Origin: Polymyxa betae
Lineage: Eukaryota > Endomyxa > Phytomyxea > Plasmodiophorida > Plasmodiophoridae
Reading direction: 5' to 3'
DNA: 23,541 nucleotides
Assembly: GCA_003693705.1 (NCBI GenBank)
Contig: RBZT01000238.1
Location: forward strand, 1 to 23,541
The position numbers and the translations under genes were made by a program. The notes below the pieces were generated by a model. The model ran no database searches. It was not told where the DNA came from and saw only the letters and a program-made list of their open reading frames with translations. Of this stretch, positions 1-8,376 are shown piece after piece; within the stretch, counting starts at the first letter, position 1, and the number at the start of each line of letters is the position of its first letter.

Positions 1-62
1 ACTCTTGACGGGCCTGAACGAGGTTTGAGGCCTGATATTGAATCGCAATAAAAATCAATCCA

Positions 63-220
63 ATTCAACGCTTTATTAAAACGTGTCACGTTCTCGAGAC
101 GAAACCGCTACAACTGGCAGCTAAGCACAATGTCAAATTGAACTTGAAGAAATGTGATTAGTTCACTCGCAAGGTCAAGTTTTGCGGAAGGATATTTACT
201 CCGAGCGGAGTTGCACATGA
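63..220 (+). pseudogene. Reverse transcriptase C-terminal fragment (gypsy 1)
   Basis: Reading the frame that contains CTG at 114 gives the end of a Ty3/gypsy reverse transcriptase: a stretch ending KLNLKKCD, then a TAG stop at 159-161, then FTRKVKFCGRIFTPSGVAHD. The K-KC-F-----F-G-----G pattern is the usual thumb/connection region just before RNase H. A shift of frame near 220-235 leads into the RNase H frame that follows. It is part of the same polyprotein as the next entries and is not functional. The boundary at 63 is approximate because the region further left is too worn to read. Confidence 0.7.
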
Positions 221-1135
221 CACCGATCGGATGACGCCCTGCTTGCGATCCCTCAATCCAAAACAGCTAGAGATTTGCAGCAGTTTTTGATGGCAACACA
301 ATGGATGAGCAGGTCAATCCCTGAATACAACAAAATAGTTCATTGGTTGCAGGACATCTTTGAACACAGTACGAAGGACCAGCCATCGAGGAACAAGAGC
401 GTTGCGCGGCAAGTTAGACTATCCAAATACGGATGGAGCCCACAACATGCTCTCGCATTTGAGAAACTGAAGACAGCAATCGCTAACAATGTCAAATTGG
501 CGTATCCAAGAGAAGATATGGTCCAGTGCATGTTCACTGATGCCAATGAATCCAGTACCGCTGGAGTGGTGACTCAAATCCCAATAGAAGATATAAATAA
601 ACCTGTGTCATTACAAAGTCATGAACCATTAGGATTCATAGGCCACAGGTTCAATAGATGCGAGATGAACTGGAGTGTTGCTGAAAAAGAAGGGTTCGCT
701 ATCAAAGACACGATGGAGAAACTAGATTATTTATTACAGATGAAACGGCCAACCAAATTATTCAGTGATCACCAAAATCTAATACAGATTTTTTCACCAA
801 CGAATGTGTCAAAGCCAACAGCACAAAAGCTACAGAGATGGGCCCTTTACATGCAGCGATTTCATTATCAAATCGAGCATATCATAGGAGAAGAAAATAT
901 TTGGGCCGATCTGATGACAAGATGGGGGACGAAACCTGTTGATGAAGAAGGCTCTACGCATCAAATGGTCCGTAGAGTGCGAACGGTAACGGTCCCAGAT
1001 GACCGGAAGATCAGACCATTACAGAACCCCGCCTTCGAATGGCCTACTATGGAAGAAATAAAGGAAAGTCAGAAGAAATGGCTATCAACTATGACTCGCC
1101 AAAAAATGAATGAAGGTTTAATAGTCACAGATTAG
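221..1135 (+). pseudogene. RNase H domain of Ty3/gypsy Pol (gypsy 1)
   Basis: The frame is open from 221 to a TAG at 1133-1135. It begins with the tail of the reverse transcriptase (LQQFL, SIPEYN) and continues into an RT-linked RNase H: FTDANESSTAG (first catalytic Asp), WSVAEKEGFAI (catalytic Glu), LFSDHQNLIQIF (second Asp), then KLQRWALYMQRF and GEENIWADLMTRWG, the standard end of the domain in this group. No good ATG start is expected because this is an internal piece of a polyprotein. The stop at 1133 is a simple nonsense change: the integrase continues in the same frame right after it. RNase H would remove the RNA strand during reverse transcription inside the particle. Family assignment is secure; activity is unlikely given the lesions. 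Confidence 0.88.
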
Positions 1136-2199
1136 AAGAAAGTGATAATCCCTTCAAAAGCAGAAGACTTGCGATGCCGTTTGAGTATAATTGCGCATTC
1201 GGGAGGAAACAGTGGACACTTAGGGTATCAGGCCAGCACGCAGAAATTGACGCAGTTTTTCTACTGGAAGAATTGTACTGAAGACGTGAAAGCAATTTGT
1301 TATTCATGTCTGCACTGCCTGCCTACGAGAGGAGGAATGCGGATTCCACGGCCTTTAGGAACCCAGGTTCACGGTCAACGACCGAACGAAGTTTTGCATT
1401 TGGACTGGATATACACATGGCCAATGAAGAAGAATGGTATTCATGAATACCAGGTGAATCTAATCTTGCGAGATGACCTATCAGGAATGATAAAGATAAC
1501 ACCCGCAAAAATTCCCGATACCTCCGTGACAGTAGAGGCCTTGATGGAGTGGAGGGCCCTGTTCGGAGCACCAAAAGTACTGGTCTCTGATATGGCATCC
1601 TACTTTGTTTCGACGACTATGAAGGAGTTTGCCAGAAGGTGCAATATGAGCCAAAATATCACTACGGCATATGGACATTACAATAACGGCACTATTGAGG
1701 TTATTAATAAAATTTATTTAGCCTTAGTACGAGCCCTTTGCCCGAGCTCAGATGGGAGAAGGGGTACTGGCCATGGTTGAACCGCAATGTCGAACACACC
1801 ATAAACCATAGAGAGCAGAGCCGTCTGAATGGCAATGCGCCAGTGACAGTGATGACTGGATTGAAACCTGACAATCCTTTGGATGAAATTTTCAAAAATC
1901 CCAAAACTGCGCAGTTTTATAGAAACTGCGTCGACAAAATGAATATTCAGAAGAAAATCGAAGACCTTCGGACTGCGCTAGACAGCATGCATAAGGCAGT
2001 CGCGGAGAAATCTGAAAAGCAGAGGACACTGAAGAAACAAAATCAGAGGAATTTTAGAAAAGAGCCAAACTTCGGAATAGGAGACTTCGTCCTGGTTGGT
2101 GTACCGGAGCCAACAAAGATGACTGGACGTAAACTATTTCTAAAGTGGCGAGGCCCATACCGGATCACTGATACTGAAGATACTATGTGTTCGAAGTAG
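1136..2199 (+). pseudogene. Ty3/gypsy integrase (gypsy 1), frameshifted near 1738
   Basis: Directly after the TAG the same frame encodes an integrase. Counting from the codon at 1142, a zinc-binding HHCC domain has His19 and His26 (HSGGNSGH) and Cys56 and Cys59 (CYSCLHC). The catalytic core has Asp88 (LHLDWIY), Asp150 (VSDMASYF) and Glu186 (NNGTIEVIN); the last two are 35 residues apart, the DD35E spacing of retroviral-type integrases. A frameshift near 1738 moves reading to the next frame, which carries WPWLNRNVEHTINHR and the C-terminal SH3-like part (FGIGDFVLVGVPEP, FLKWRGPYRI). A second shift near 2187 leads into the chromodomain. All catalytic residues survive, so the lesions may be fairly young, but the protein is broken. 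Confidence 0.88.
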
Positions 2200-2564
2200 A
2201 GAATATCATCGATCACAGTAGGAGCCGGATCCATGGTGACCGGATTCAACTATATACTGATTCCAAACTTAATGTTACAGACGAAATAAAGAAGCAGTTC
2301 GCACATGACAATGAATCGTATCAAGTGAGCGATTTTATTGACTGCAGACTCAATCCTGAGACTGGACAGCTAGAGTTGCTGGTCGACTGGAAAGGATTCA
2401 CGAAAGAAGAAAATTCATGGGAACCCCTGAAGAACCTGTTTGAAGACGTTCCTGAATTAGTGAAGAAATATTTAAAGAAACTGCGCAACGAAAAAGATGC
2501 GCTCGCAGAATGTGTAGAGAAAAATTTACTATTGTTTTCAAGCTTTTATCCCAATGGGTTTTAA
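2187..2564 (+). pseudogene. Integrase C-terminal chromodomain (gypsy 1)
   Basis: The frame opens with VFEVENIIDHSRSRIHGDRI, the usual linker after the integrase C-terminal domain, and then a chromodomain: YQVSDFIDCRL, QLELLVDWKGFTKEENSWEP and an acidic helix VPELVKKYLKKL. Tyr, Trp and the WEP motif are the positions that form the aromatic cage in family members that bind methylated histone H3; in chromoviruses this domain steers integration to heterochromatin. It is joined to the integrase by a frameshift (the preceding frame stops at 2199), so it is a C-terminal domain of the same polyprotein and not a separate gene. The stop at 2562-2564 is the natural end of pol. Confidence 0.85.
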
Positions 2565-2887
2565 TGCTGAAACTATAGCAAATGATCAGTAAGTACGATT
2601 TTTTAGATGACATAATGAAATGAATTTAGATAAAATTATTTATAAATAAATAATGATACTGATGGCTGATGACAGATGATTATTGATGAAACTCGATGAT
2701 AGCGCTACGATGACTTACAATAAAGATGAAGTTATATGGCGAACTTGATGATCGGATCTGATAATGATGACCTTTGGATGAAGATGAAAAGAGATGACAA
2801 GAAAAGACATAATGAACTATGATAAAGACCAGTCATGAAACCCTAAACTCTATGTACAAGAAGGATACTAAAGACTATCGAGATTTT
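2565..2887 (+). other. Gene-free tail of gypsy 1, rich in GATGA
   Basis: Between the pol stop and the polypurine tract there is no gene. The part from 2606 to 2797 contains about twelve copies of GATGA at irregular spacing, a cryptic simple-sequence tract. A role in the element's RNA is possible but nothing shows it. Confidence 0.6.
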
Positions 2888-2898
2888 GAGGACGGGAG
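2888..2898 (+). promoter_or_regulatory. Polypurine tract of gypsy 1
   Basis: GAGGACGGGAG lies immediately before the LTR start TGTAGC. In Ty3/gypsy elements such a tract primes plus-strand DNA synthesis. One pyrimidine (C) interrupts it, as is common in plant and protist elements. Confidence 0.7.
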
Positions 2899-3106
2899 TG
2901 TAGCAAATTATTACTTTTTTATAAGAAAATACAAGAATAGTTTGCAAGTTTTCAAGCTACAGCTGCGCTAAGATTCGCCCACGGAGTCCTACGGACTCCG
3001 TGACGGCATTTGGGTCCTGGGATTTCCCATGATAAAAATACAGAATCATTATTGATTTTACCTTCATTCTCGTGAATCTGATCGTAGAATCGAGACGATT
3101 GCTACA
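2899..3106 (+). repeat. 3' LTR of gypsy 1 (208 bp)
   Basis: The LTR starts TGTAGCAA (2899-2906) and ends TTGCTACA (3099-3106), a perfect 8-bp inverted repeat with the canonical TG...CA ends. It directly follows the polypurine tract. Inside, 2980-3002 is a perfect 10-bp hairpin with a 3-base loop (CACGGAGTCC, TAC, GGACTCCGTG). No 5' LTR is in the window for comparison, so insertion age cannot be estimated. 208 bp is short for this group but within the known range. Confidence 0.85.
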
Positions 3107-3113
3107 AGCCAAG

Positions 3114-3843
3114 CTAGAGAGTAATTTTGTTTTCACCTGAGAATAGATTTTTCCAATCAATGAAAGCTGTTGTTAGCAGAAAAAACATGACTAAATACCT
3201 GGATTGTAGATTTCGATTTACACATTTAGCCATATCACCCAATTGATTTTCGATGATCTCGGATGAATTGAAGCATTGCCAGCTTTTCTTTAGGCTTATT
3301 AGCGAGCGTATCCATACCCAAAATTTCAAGGATTTCTTCAGTAATCGGCCCTGATTTATCGTCTCGCCAGTTATCTCGGTGCCAGTATGCATCCTTAACG
3401 TCGGAGAGTTCGCCATTGGGTCTCGAACGCTCTAATAACGTCGTTCAGCATATGAATTGGAAGAATAAACGCAACGGAGTGTCACTTCGGTTTTCAATAT
3501 TGAATTTCAGATCTTGGAGATTTGCAGCGAACCGTAAATCTTTGGTCAGAACCTCATTTGATCCACTGGTGCGAACTGCTGGAGGATTCTTGTCGGGAAG
3601 GATTCAATGACACTAACACGGCGTTGGATCGACCTCTTGCCCATGTACTATTTTGGAGCCCTGTCTTTTGAAATCCGGTTTTGAAAGCAGAAAAACACGC
3701 TCCACTGGCTTGTCTTCTATCAAAACCATAGGTTCGACCCTGGAGCAGCAACAGCTACATACCATTTCAAAAGCAGGATCGCAGCAAATAACTGCGAAAT
3801 TTCTGCAAGTCATTGTTTTTCTATTGATCGTATATTGTTCCAT
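3114..3843 (-). pseudogene. Unrecognised gene relic, copy A
   Basis: On the minus strand several overlapping frames can be pieced together by eye into one decayed protein. Readable parts are VLTKDLRFAANLQDLKFNIE (about 3550-3490), DAYWHRDNWRDDKSGPITEE (about 3395-3336) and KEKLAMLQFIRDHRK nearer 3260. The same motifs in the same order recur at 6400-6930 (KTGPITDEI, TEKLAMLEFIRNQRK), which shows that this was once a coding sequence and was duplicated. The copy stops next to the gypsy 1 LTR end at 3106, which suggests that the element inserted into it. I do not recognise the family. It has stops and frameshifts and cannot be functional. Confidence 0.45.
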
Positions 3844-5310
3844 AGATGCGTTTCGAAAAGGTCAAATTTCTCAAAAACAAAACAGCTCTGTTTGACTTTG
3901 TATTCTAAACACACATACAGTTGTACCTATTGTAAGCCATTCAAAACATTTAAAGCCTGTGAACATGTTAGGATTGTTTATACGACAGCGCGATAACATT
4001 GGAACACATATGTCTTCGGGGTCCGTTACGGACTCTTCTCGGGTCATCTCTTCTTGGTCTCAATGCATGATAACAGCACGCCTCGTCATAATCAGAGTCT
4101 CCTATCTGATCTTGCCATGTCTGGTGATTGAAGATACGCTTTCCAGTACCGGACGCTCGTATGATATTCCTGACCCGATAGCCTAAGAAACTGGAAGACC
4201 CCAGGATTCTGTACTCGTGTCTTGTCCAAGTTTTGCTATCTTGGTTACACACGAAATAGTCGACTAAGTGAGGATATTGACATACATTCAGCAATGGATG
4301 CCCCTAAAGTCAGGTGTAAAATCCAAACGGCCCAAGTTTCGGGTGATTAATACCGGCGGATTTTGACTGCATCGAATGATTTTATGTATAGTGACAGCAT
4401 CGGTGTACGGCTCTTGAGCACAAGGGCCGGTCTCCTGAAATAATGGACGACCTCAAATCAAGGTTACAGGCAATCATCTTTACTATGTCAGACGACAGTG
4501 TTAAACCAACAGGCACTGTATGCAGTGCAACTTTCTGACATAATGCGAAATCCAAGAAAAGGTATTCCAAGGGATGTTGATATGGTGGGAATTTGATACG
4601 AAATCGCCTAAATATTCATTACTGAAAGTCAATGCCACAAGCAAATTTTTCCTTTATGTACACTGTAACGATAAATTGAAAATCACTTAAAAATATATTT
4701 TGTGTGGTAGACATGCCACTGTATATGCTAATTAGTGAGCTCTATTTTTCTTTATGACGTTGAAATGATAAGCTTTATCACTGAGCAGATTTATGCCAAT
4801 GTGTAGTGCAAAAATCTGCAAATTTGTGCAGTTCTTTGCGCTGGAGCACATTTCATTGCCTTTTTGTTAATGCTTTTTGAAAAGTATTTAATGCAACATC
4901 ATGCTGGAAGGATCTGCTTTTCTTGCGTATCAAAGCAATTTTTTGCCTCTCAAACAATGCCGTTTACGCGGAAACCTTGCCAAAAACTGCGAGGTCCTGC
5001 CAATTGAGCGCGCAAAAAAACGCAGCTGACCGAACGGCAGGAAAATGCTTCCCCAAGGAGTTGCGGTCTGCCGATTCAGATCTCATATTTAATTCGCGCA
5101 AAAGGTTCTTGTATCTTCGATTCTGCTATCACTGCCACATGTTCTACGATGGCATTTCCTCTGCTGACCATCGCACGAGTTTTGTGGGCACATGATCGCA
5201 ATCGCATTGTTGATTCTTACAAGGTAACCTTATGATATCATGAGGTCGAAGTGACGATCCCGTAAAAAATATGATATTTCACGACACATGACTGCGTCTA
5301 TCACTTTATT
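3844..5310. other. Decayed gene-free stretch
   Basis: No gene is recognisable. A 108-codon minus-strand frame (3968-4294) begins MLNVCQYPHLVDYF and is rich in Arg near its end; it matches nothing I know and may be chance. At 4019-4035 a small hairpin (GGGTCCG, loop TTA, CGGACTC with one G-T pair) resembles the one in the gypsy 1 LTR. From 4300 to 5310 I see nothing beyond AT-rich sequence with short chance frames. Confidence 0.4.
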
Positions 5311-5665
5311 TCATACAGTTTCGTTCTTATTTGTTTTTCTCGTCGCCATTACGGTCCTGTGGCTTTTCATTACGCCGCATTTTCTGATGGCGAGTACATC
5401 ATTTTTGGTCTTTTGACCTTTGTTGCTAGTTCCATTGAATCCGATGTAAGCATTCAGCTTGCACACAGTCAGCTCTTCATAGCCCTGTTCCAGCATAATG
5501 CCGACTGCATCCCGATGGAATCCGTACTGAAGTTCTTCAGCTAGGACATGTTGGGTGTGGTTTTGAGCCTTCTTCCAAACTTTCTGTTTTGCTTCTGGTT
5601 TTGATATGCTGCGAGAGAGCTCTGTCAATGTTTCGTTAATGAGTCGGACATATTCTCAACTGCCG
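5311..5665 (-). CDS. Hypothetical basic protein fragment
   Basis: A minus-strand frame of about 117 codons runs from a stop near 5665 to TGA at 5311-5313. The first Met is not obvious; the readable part begins EYVRLINETLTELSRSISK and contains KVWKKAQNHTQHVLAEELQ, a likely helix, and a Lys/Arg-rich tail RTVMATRKTNKNETV. It has no signal peptide or membrane segment. I do not recognise it. Frames upstream on the same strand (5636-6057) may be further pieces of the same decayed gene, perhaps the continuation of relic copy B at 6400-6930, but I could not join them. It could also be a chance open frame. Confidence 0.3.
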
Positions 5666-5859
5666 CAAAACTATCCCTCTCTGTCTATTTACCTTGTGAT
5701 TTTGAGAATTCGGAAATTGTTTATCTATAGCATAAAGAAGATTCTCCGCATTCAGTAGATGATTATCGGTAAAATTTATTACCATTGTGTGTTTAAAGAG
5801 GAGGCCAAAATTCGCCATCGGGAGGGAGGAAATAGGATCCTGTCCCCTCAATTATCCAA

Positions 5860-6399
5860 AACGTTTATTTTCTGGGCCTCCCTTAGATTCGTGAGTTTAA
5901 TAATTCGACTCCAATTCTCTTTATATGTCTTGGCTTGGGTCGGCAACTGGTGAATCGATGTTGAGGTTGTCGAATCGTTTAAAATGGATTCAAGGTAGAG
6001 GCTTCGAGTTCGGGTGATCACCCCCAGACTTGCGCATTCCTGCTGTAGCGAAAACACACTGGTGTTGTTAGAAAGGTACAGTGCCGTTACAACTTAAGCC
6101 ACTGGGATCCCAGTTGGCCGTTGGACTCCATAACCGCCACGCGGACAGCCGCACTTCTCTTGACTACACCTTCAGGACAATTCACGCAATGCGGCATTTG
6201 GCAGTGGACTGTAAAAAGATTTAACAAACTGTGTGAGATTTGACCCTAAAACCTGACATTGAAATGATTTAGTTTGAACCACTTGGTCTATGATGGAACC
6301 TTTGAATCTTCATCCTTTTATCCATAATCTCGATACTTGCTGATTTCGCTCCTTCATTGCCAGATCCCAAATATTGACCATATTCATGACACTACACAT
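5860..6399. other. Gene-free stretch
   Basis: No gene, repeat or RNA could be recognised here. Short minus-strand frames (for example 5848-6057) may be worn remains of the gene whose better preserved parts are at 5311-5665 and 6400-6930. Confidence 0.35.
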
Positions 6400-6930
6400 G
6401 TAACTTTCGCTGATTTCGTATGAACTCAAGCATTGCAAGCTTCTCTGTCGGATTATTTGCAGGAATATACATCCCAGGCTTTCATGGATCTCATCAGTTA
6501 TTGGGCCTGTTTTGTCCAGACCTTGCTAGATCAATACCAATATGAGTCGCTGATATTTGATGGTTCGCCATTGGGCTTCTTTTGTTCTGAAGCAATTCAG
6601 CATATCAATGAAAAGCCTGCCGCAAATATTTCTTTCTACGGTTCTCAACATCGAATCTCAGGTTTTCAAGATCTGCAGTGAATGGTCAGTCTGTTATAAG
6701 ATCCTTGTCATTAGATCCGGTCGTAAGCCGATGGATTGCTCGATTCGTTAAGCATTTCGATGACAAAACGCCGTGCTAGCTAACGAGGTTGATTTCCTCC
6801 TCATGCATCACAATGGTATGTTTCTTCTAGGATTCTGGTTCTTAAAGCCGAACGCACGTTCCTCTGGGTTTCCATCAAACCAATGGTTCGACCCTGTATC
6901 GTCAACATCCGCCATGATGAGGAAGACAGG
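6400..6930 (-). pseudogene. Unrecognised gene relic, copy B
   Basis: This is a second, more decayed copy of the relic at 3114-3843, in the same orientation. Minus-strand frames give DVDDTGSNHWFDGNPEERAF near 6905, NGEPSNISDSYWY near 6565, KTGPITDEIHESLG near 6505 and PTEKLAMLEFIRNQRK near 6430. They parallel copy A in order and spacing, and the DNA can also be aligned by eye (for example TTCGCCATTGGG in both copies on the plus strand). Several frameshifts and stops separate the pieces. Family unknown. The two copies lie about 3.1 kb apart, so the pair is either a dispersed repeat or an old segmental duplication. Confidence 0.45.
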
Positions 6931-7669
6931 TCTTTGGAAAATTCCGCGAATTTTTCAGATTCGCCTATTCTATATCGGGTTGCTTTCTTCATGAGTACAG
7001 ATCAATATTTCCAATCCGTTGACAGAAAGTCATCCTGGTTTTTAGTGGTGACAAACATAATTCAAAATCTGTGCTGAAACCCATTGAGTCATTTGGAGCG
7101 TTTCAAAAAGATCAATCGGGTTATATGATGAATGCGATAATATTGGCCAAAAATAAGAGTCCGCCACTGGCTATGATACAACCTTCCTCCTTTTTGCGTC
7201 ACCAAGATTCTACCCGTGCATGAGACTTGATAAGAGACACAGACAGCCTACGATGTGTCTCCCATCTTCTAACTCCATCGTGTAGTTCCTCATCTCATCG
7301 TCGTCGCCGGGCGTGGTATCGACCACCTCGCCCTTCTATAGAGCCACCGGTAGGCTCACATCAATTTTCGAACTTGTATACAAGCCGGACATTGAGCGGC
7401 TGAGTTGAGGCACCTTCGAACATATTTATCTTGTTTATTAAGTTTTCAAATGGATAGGGCCGCCCTCTATAGCTTCGGTAAACAACTGTGTTTGATAGCC
7501 TGTTGGATTATACGCAATCGTCGAGTCGTTCTGATCAACTGAATGCGCCAGTACAGTCTCTTGCGATTTATGTTTAAATTTCTGTGTACGGCCATGATTT
7601 GTTAAGTTAGTTTGATTGCCATGCGCAATCTGTATTTGTTCATTTCGTCCAGTTATATATAGAGAAATT
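6931..7669. other. Gene-free stretch
   Basis: Nothing is recognisable with confidence. On the minus strand, about 7226-7375 gives a short open stretch containing KGEVVDTTPGDDDEMRNYTM that reads like protein but is only some 50 codons long and has a stop just upstream; it could be a retroelement remnant. Confidence 0.3.
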
Positions 7670-7862
7670 TGTATTGATAAACTGTCGCTTTATTCTTGAA
7701 AATTAATTTCGTATCCATAACCAGCTCTTGATATGCTGTCGATTGCGCAATCGTGGTCTATCTCCGTGATTATAGTTTTACAGATAGCACCGTATCTGTC
7801 AACATAATTATAGGAGAGACGCACTTGTGATAGTGCGAAAGTCCGCGGTTCCAATTCAGACA
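7670..7862 (-). repeat. LTR-like repeat, copy 1 (193 bp)
   Basis: On the minus strand this unit starts TGTCTGAATTGG and ends AATACA, with AATAAA shortly before its end. It is a diverged copy of 7938-8142: shared blocks are TGTCTGA at the start, GCGGACTT near it, CGTCTCTC after a small hairpin (CGCACT/AGTGCG in this copy), GACAGCAT and the AATAAA near the end. TG...CA ends, length and polyadenylation signal fit a solo LTR. The bases just before its start on the minus strand (GGGAAC) could be a short polypurine tract. Confidence 0.45.
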
Positions 7863-7937
7863 GTTCCCAAGATGAGTGATCATTGGCTTTCTACTATTGT
7901 TCATGATGAATGCAGCCATGTCCAAAATGCAGTGATT

Positions 7938-8142
7938 TGTAATAATAAATCATCGTTTTATTGAGAATATCTGATGGCGTAATCGTACTGCACTTGTAAA
8001 ATGCTGTCGAATAAGCTATCGTGGGTGATCTCAGCTGTTCTGAATACCGAGTTTCGACACAATCTATCGAGACGTTGAGAGGCCAGATTCAGAGAGAGAC
8101 GGACTCTTCCAAGAGCGCAAGTCCGCTGCGCAAGCTCAGACA
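7938..8142 (-). repeat. LTR-like repeat, copy 2 (205 bp)
   Basis: On the minus strand it starts TGTCTGAGCTTG and ends TATTACA, with CAATAAAAC before the end. It has the same block order as copy 1, with a hairpin of different sequence (CTCTT/AAGAG) at the same place, as if the structure was kept while the bases changed. The two copies are separated by 75 bp. They could be two solo LTRs, or the two ends of a very small LTR element (TRIM) of about 473 bp. The divergence is large for a single insertion event unless it is very old. Confidence 0.45.
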
Positions 8143-8165
8143 CTTCGCTTGTCTGATGATTATTA

Positions 8166-8173
8166 ACGTCCTC
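8166..8173 (+). repeat. hAT target-site duplication, left
   Basis: ACGTCCTC here is repeated exactly at 10752-10759 on the far side of the element. An 8-bp duplication is the hallmark of hAT insertion. Confidence 0.92.
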
Positions 8174-8198
8174 TAGGGGGTGACCACGGTCCCGGCTA
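8174..8198 (+). repeat. hAT left terminal inverted repeat
   Basis: 25 bp from TAGGGGGTGACCACGG to CCCGGCTA. It matches the right end (24 bp) except for one extra G and one base change. Further GGCTA-containing motifs follow up to about 8300. Confidence 0.9.
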
Positions 8199-8376
8199 CG
8201 GCTAGCAGGCTAGAGAATCCATGATAGCCGGCTAGACGGCTATTCTCAAGTTTTGTAAAATCTCGAATTAACCGGCTCGCCGAACGATTAGCCGGCTTTC
8301 CTTTCAACCCTTCACTATCTATAATATACAATGACAGGCAATGAAAAATTTGTATTTCTTACTCATTGAACAATTA

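Larger units (their letters stand above)
1..3106 (+). mobile_element. Ty3/gypsy chromovirus, 3' part with 3' LTR, decayed
   Basis: The order reverse transcriptase end, RNase H, integrase, chromodomain, polypurine tract, LTR is that of a Ty3/gypsy chromovirus on the plus strand. The 5' LTR, gag and most of the reverse transcriptase lie left of the window. The reading frame is broken by an in-frame TAG at 159-161, a frameshift near 220-235, an in-frame TAG at 1133-1135, a frameshift near 1738 and another near 2187, so the copy cannot make a full polyprotein. The right end is exact: an LTR bounded by an 8-bp inverted repeat ends at 3106. The flank right of 3106 seems to be a relic of another gene (3114-3843), so the element may have landed in it. 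The target duplication cannot be checked because the left end is missing. Confidence 0.9.

Noticed and set aside
3416-3895. Plus-strand open frames across the unknown gene relic copy A
   Set aside because: They overlap the minus-strand relic, whose motifs recur in copy B; the plus-strand frames show no such conservation and are shadows.
6433-7077. Overlapping plus-strand open frames of 64-82 codons
   Set aside because: They lie opposite the minus-strand relic copy B, overlap each other and have no family features.
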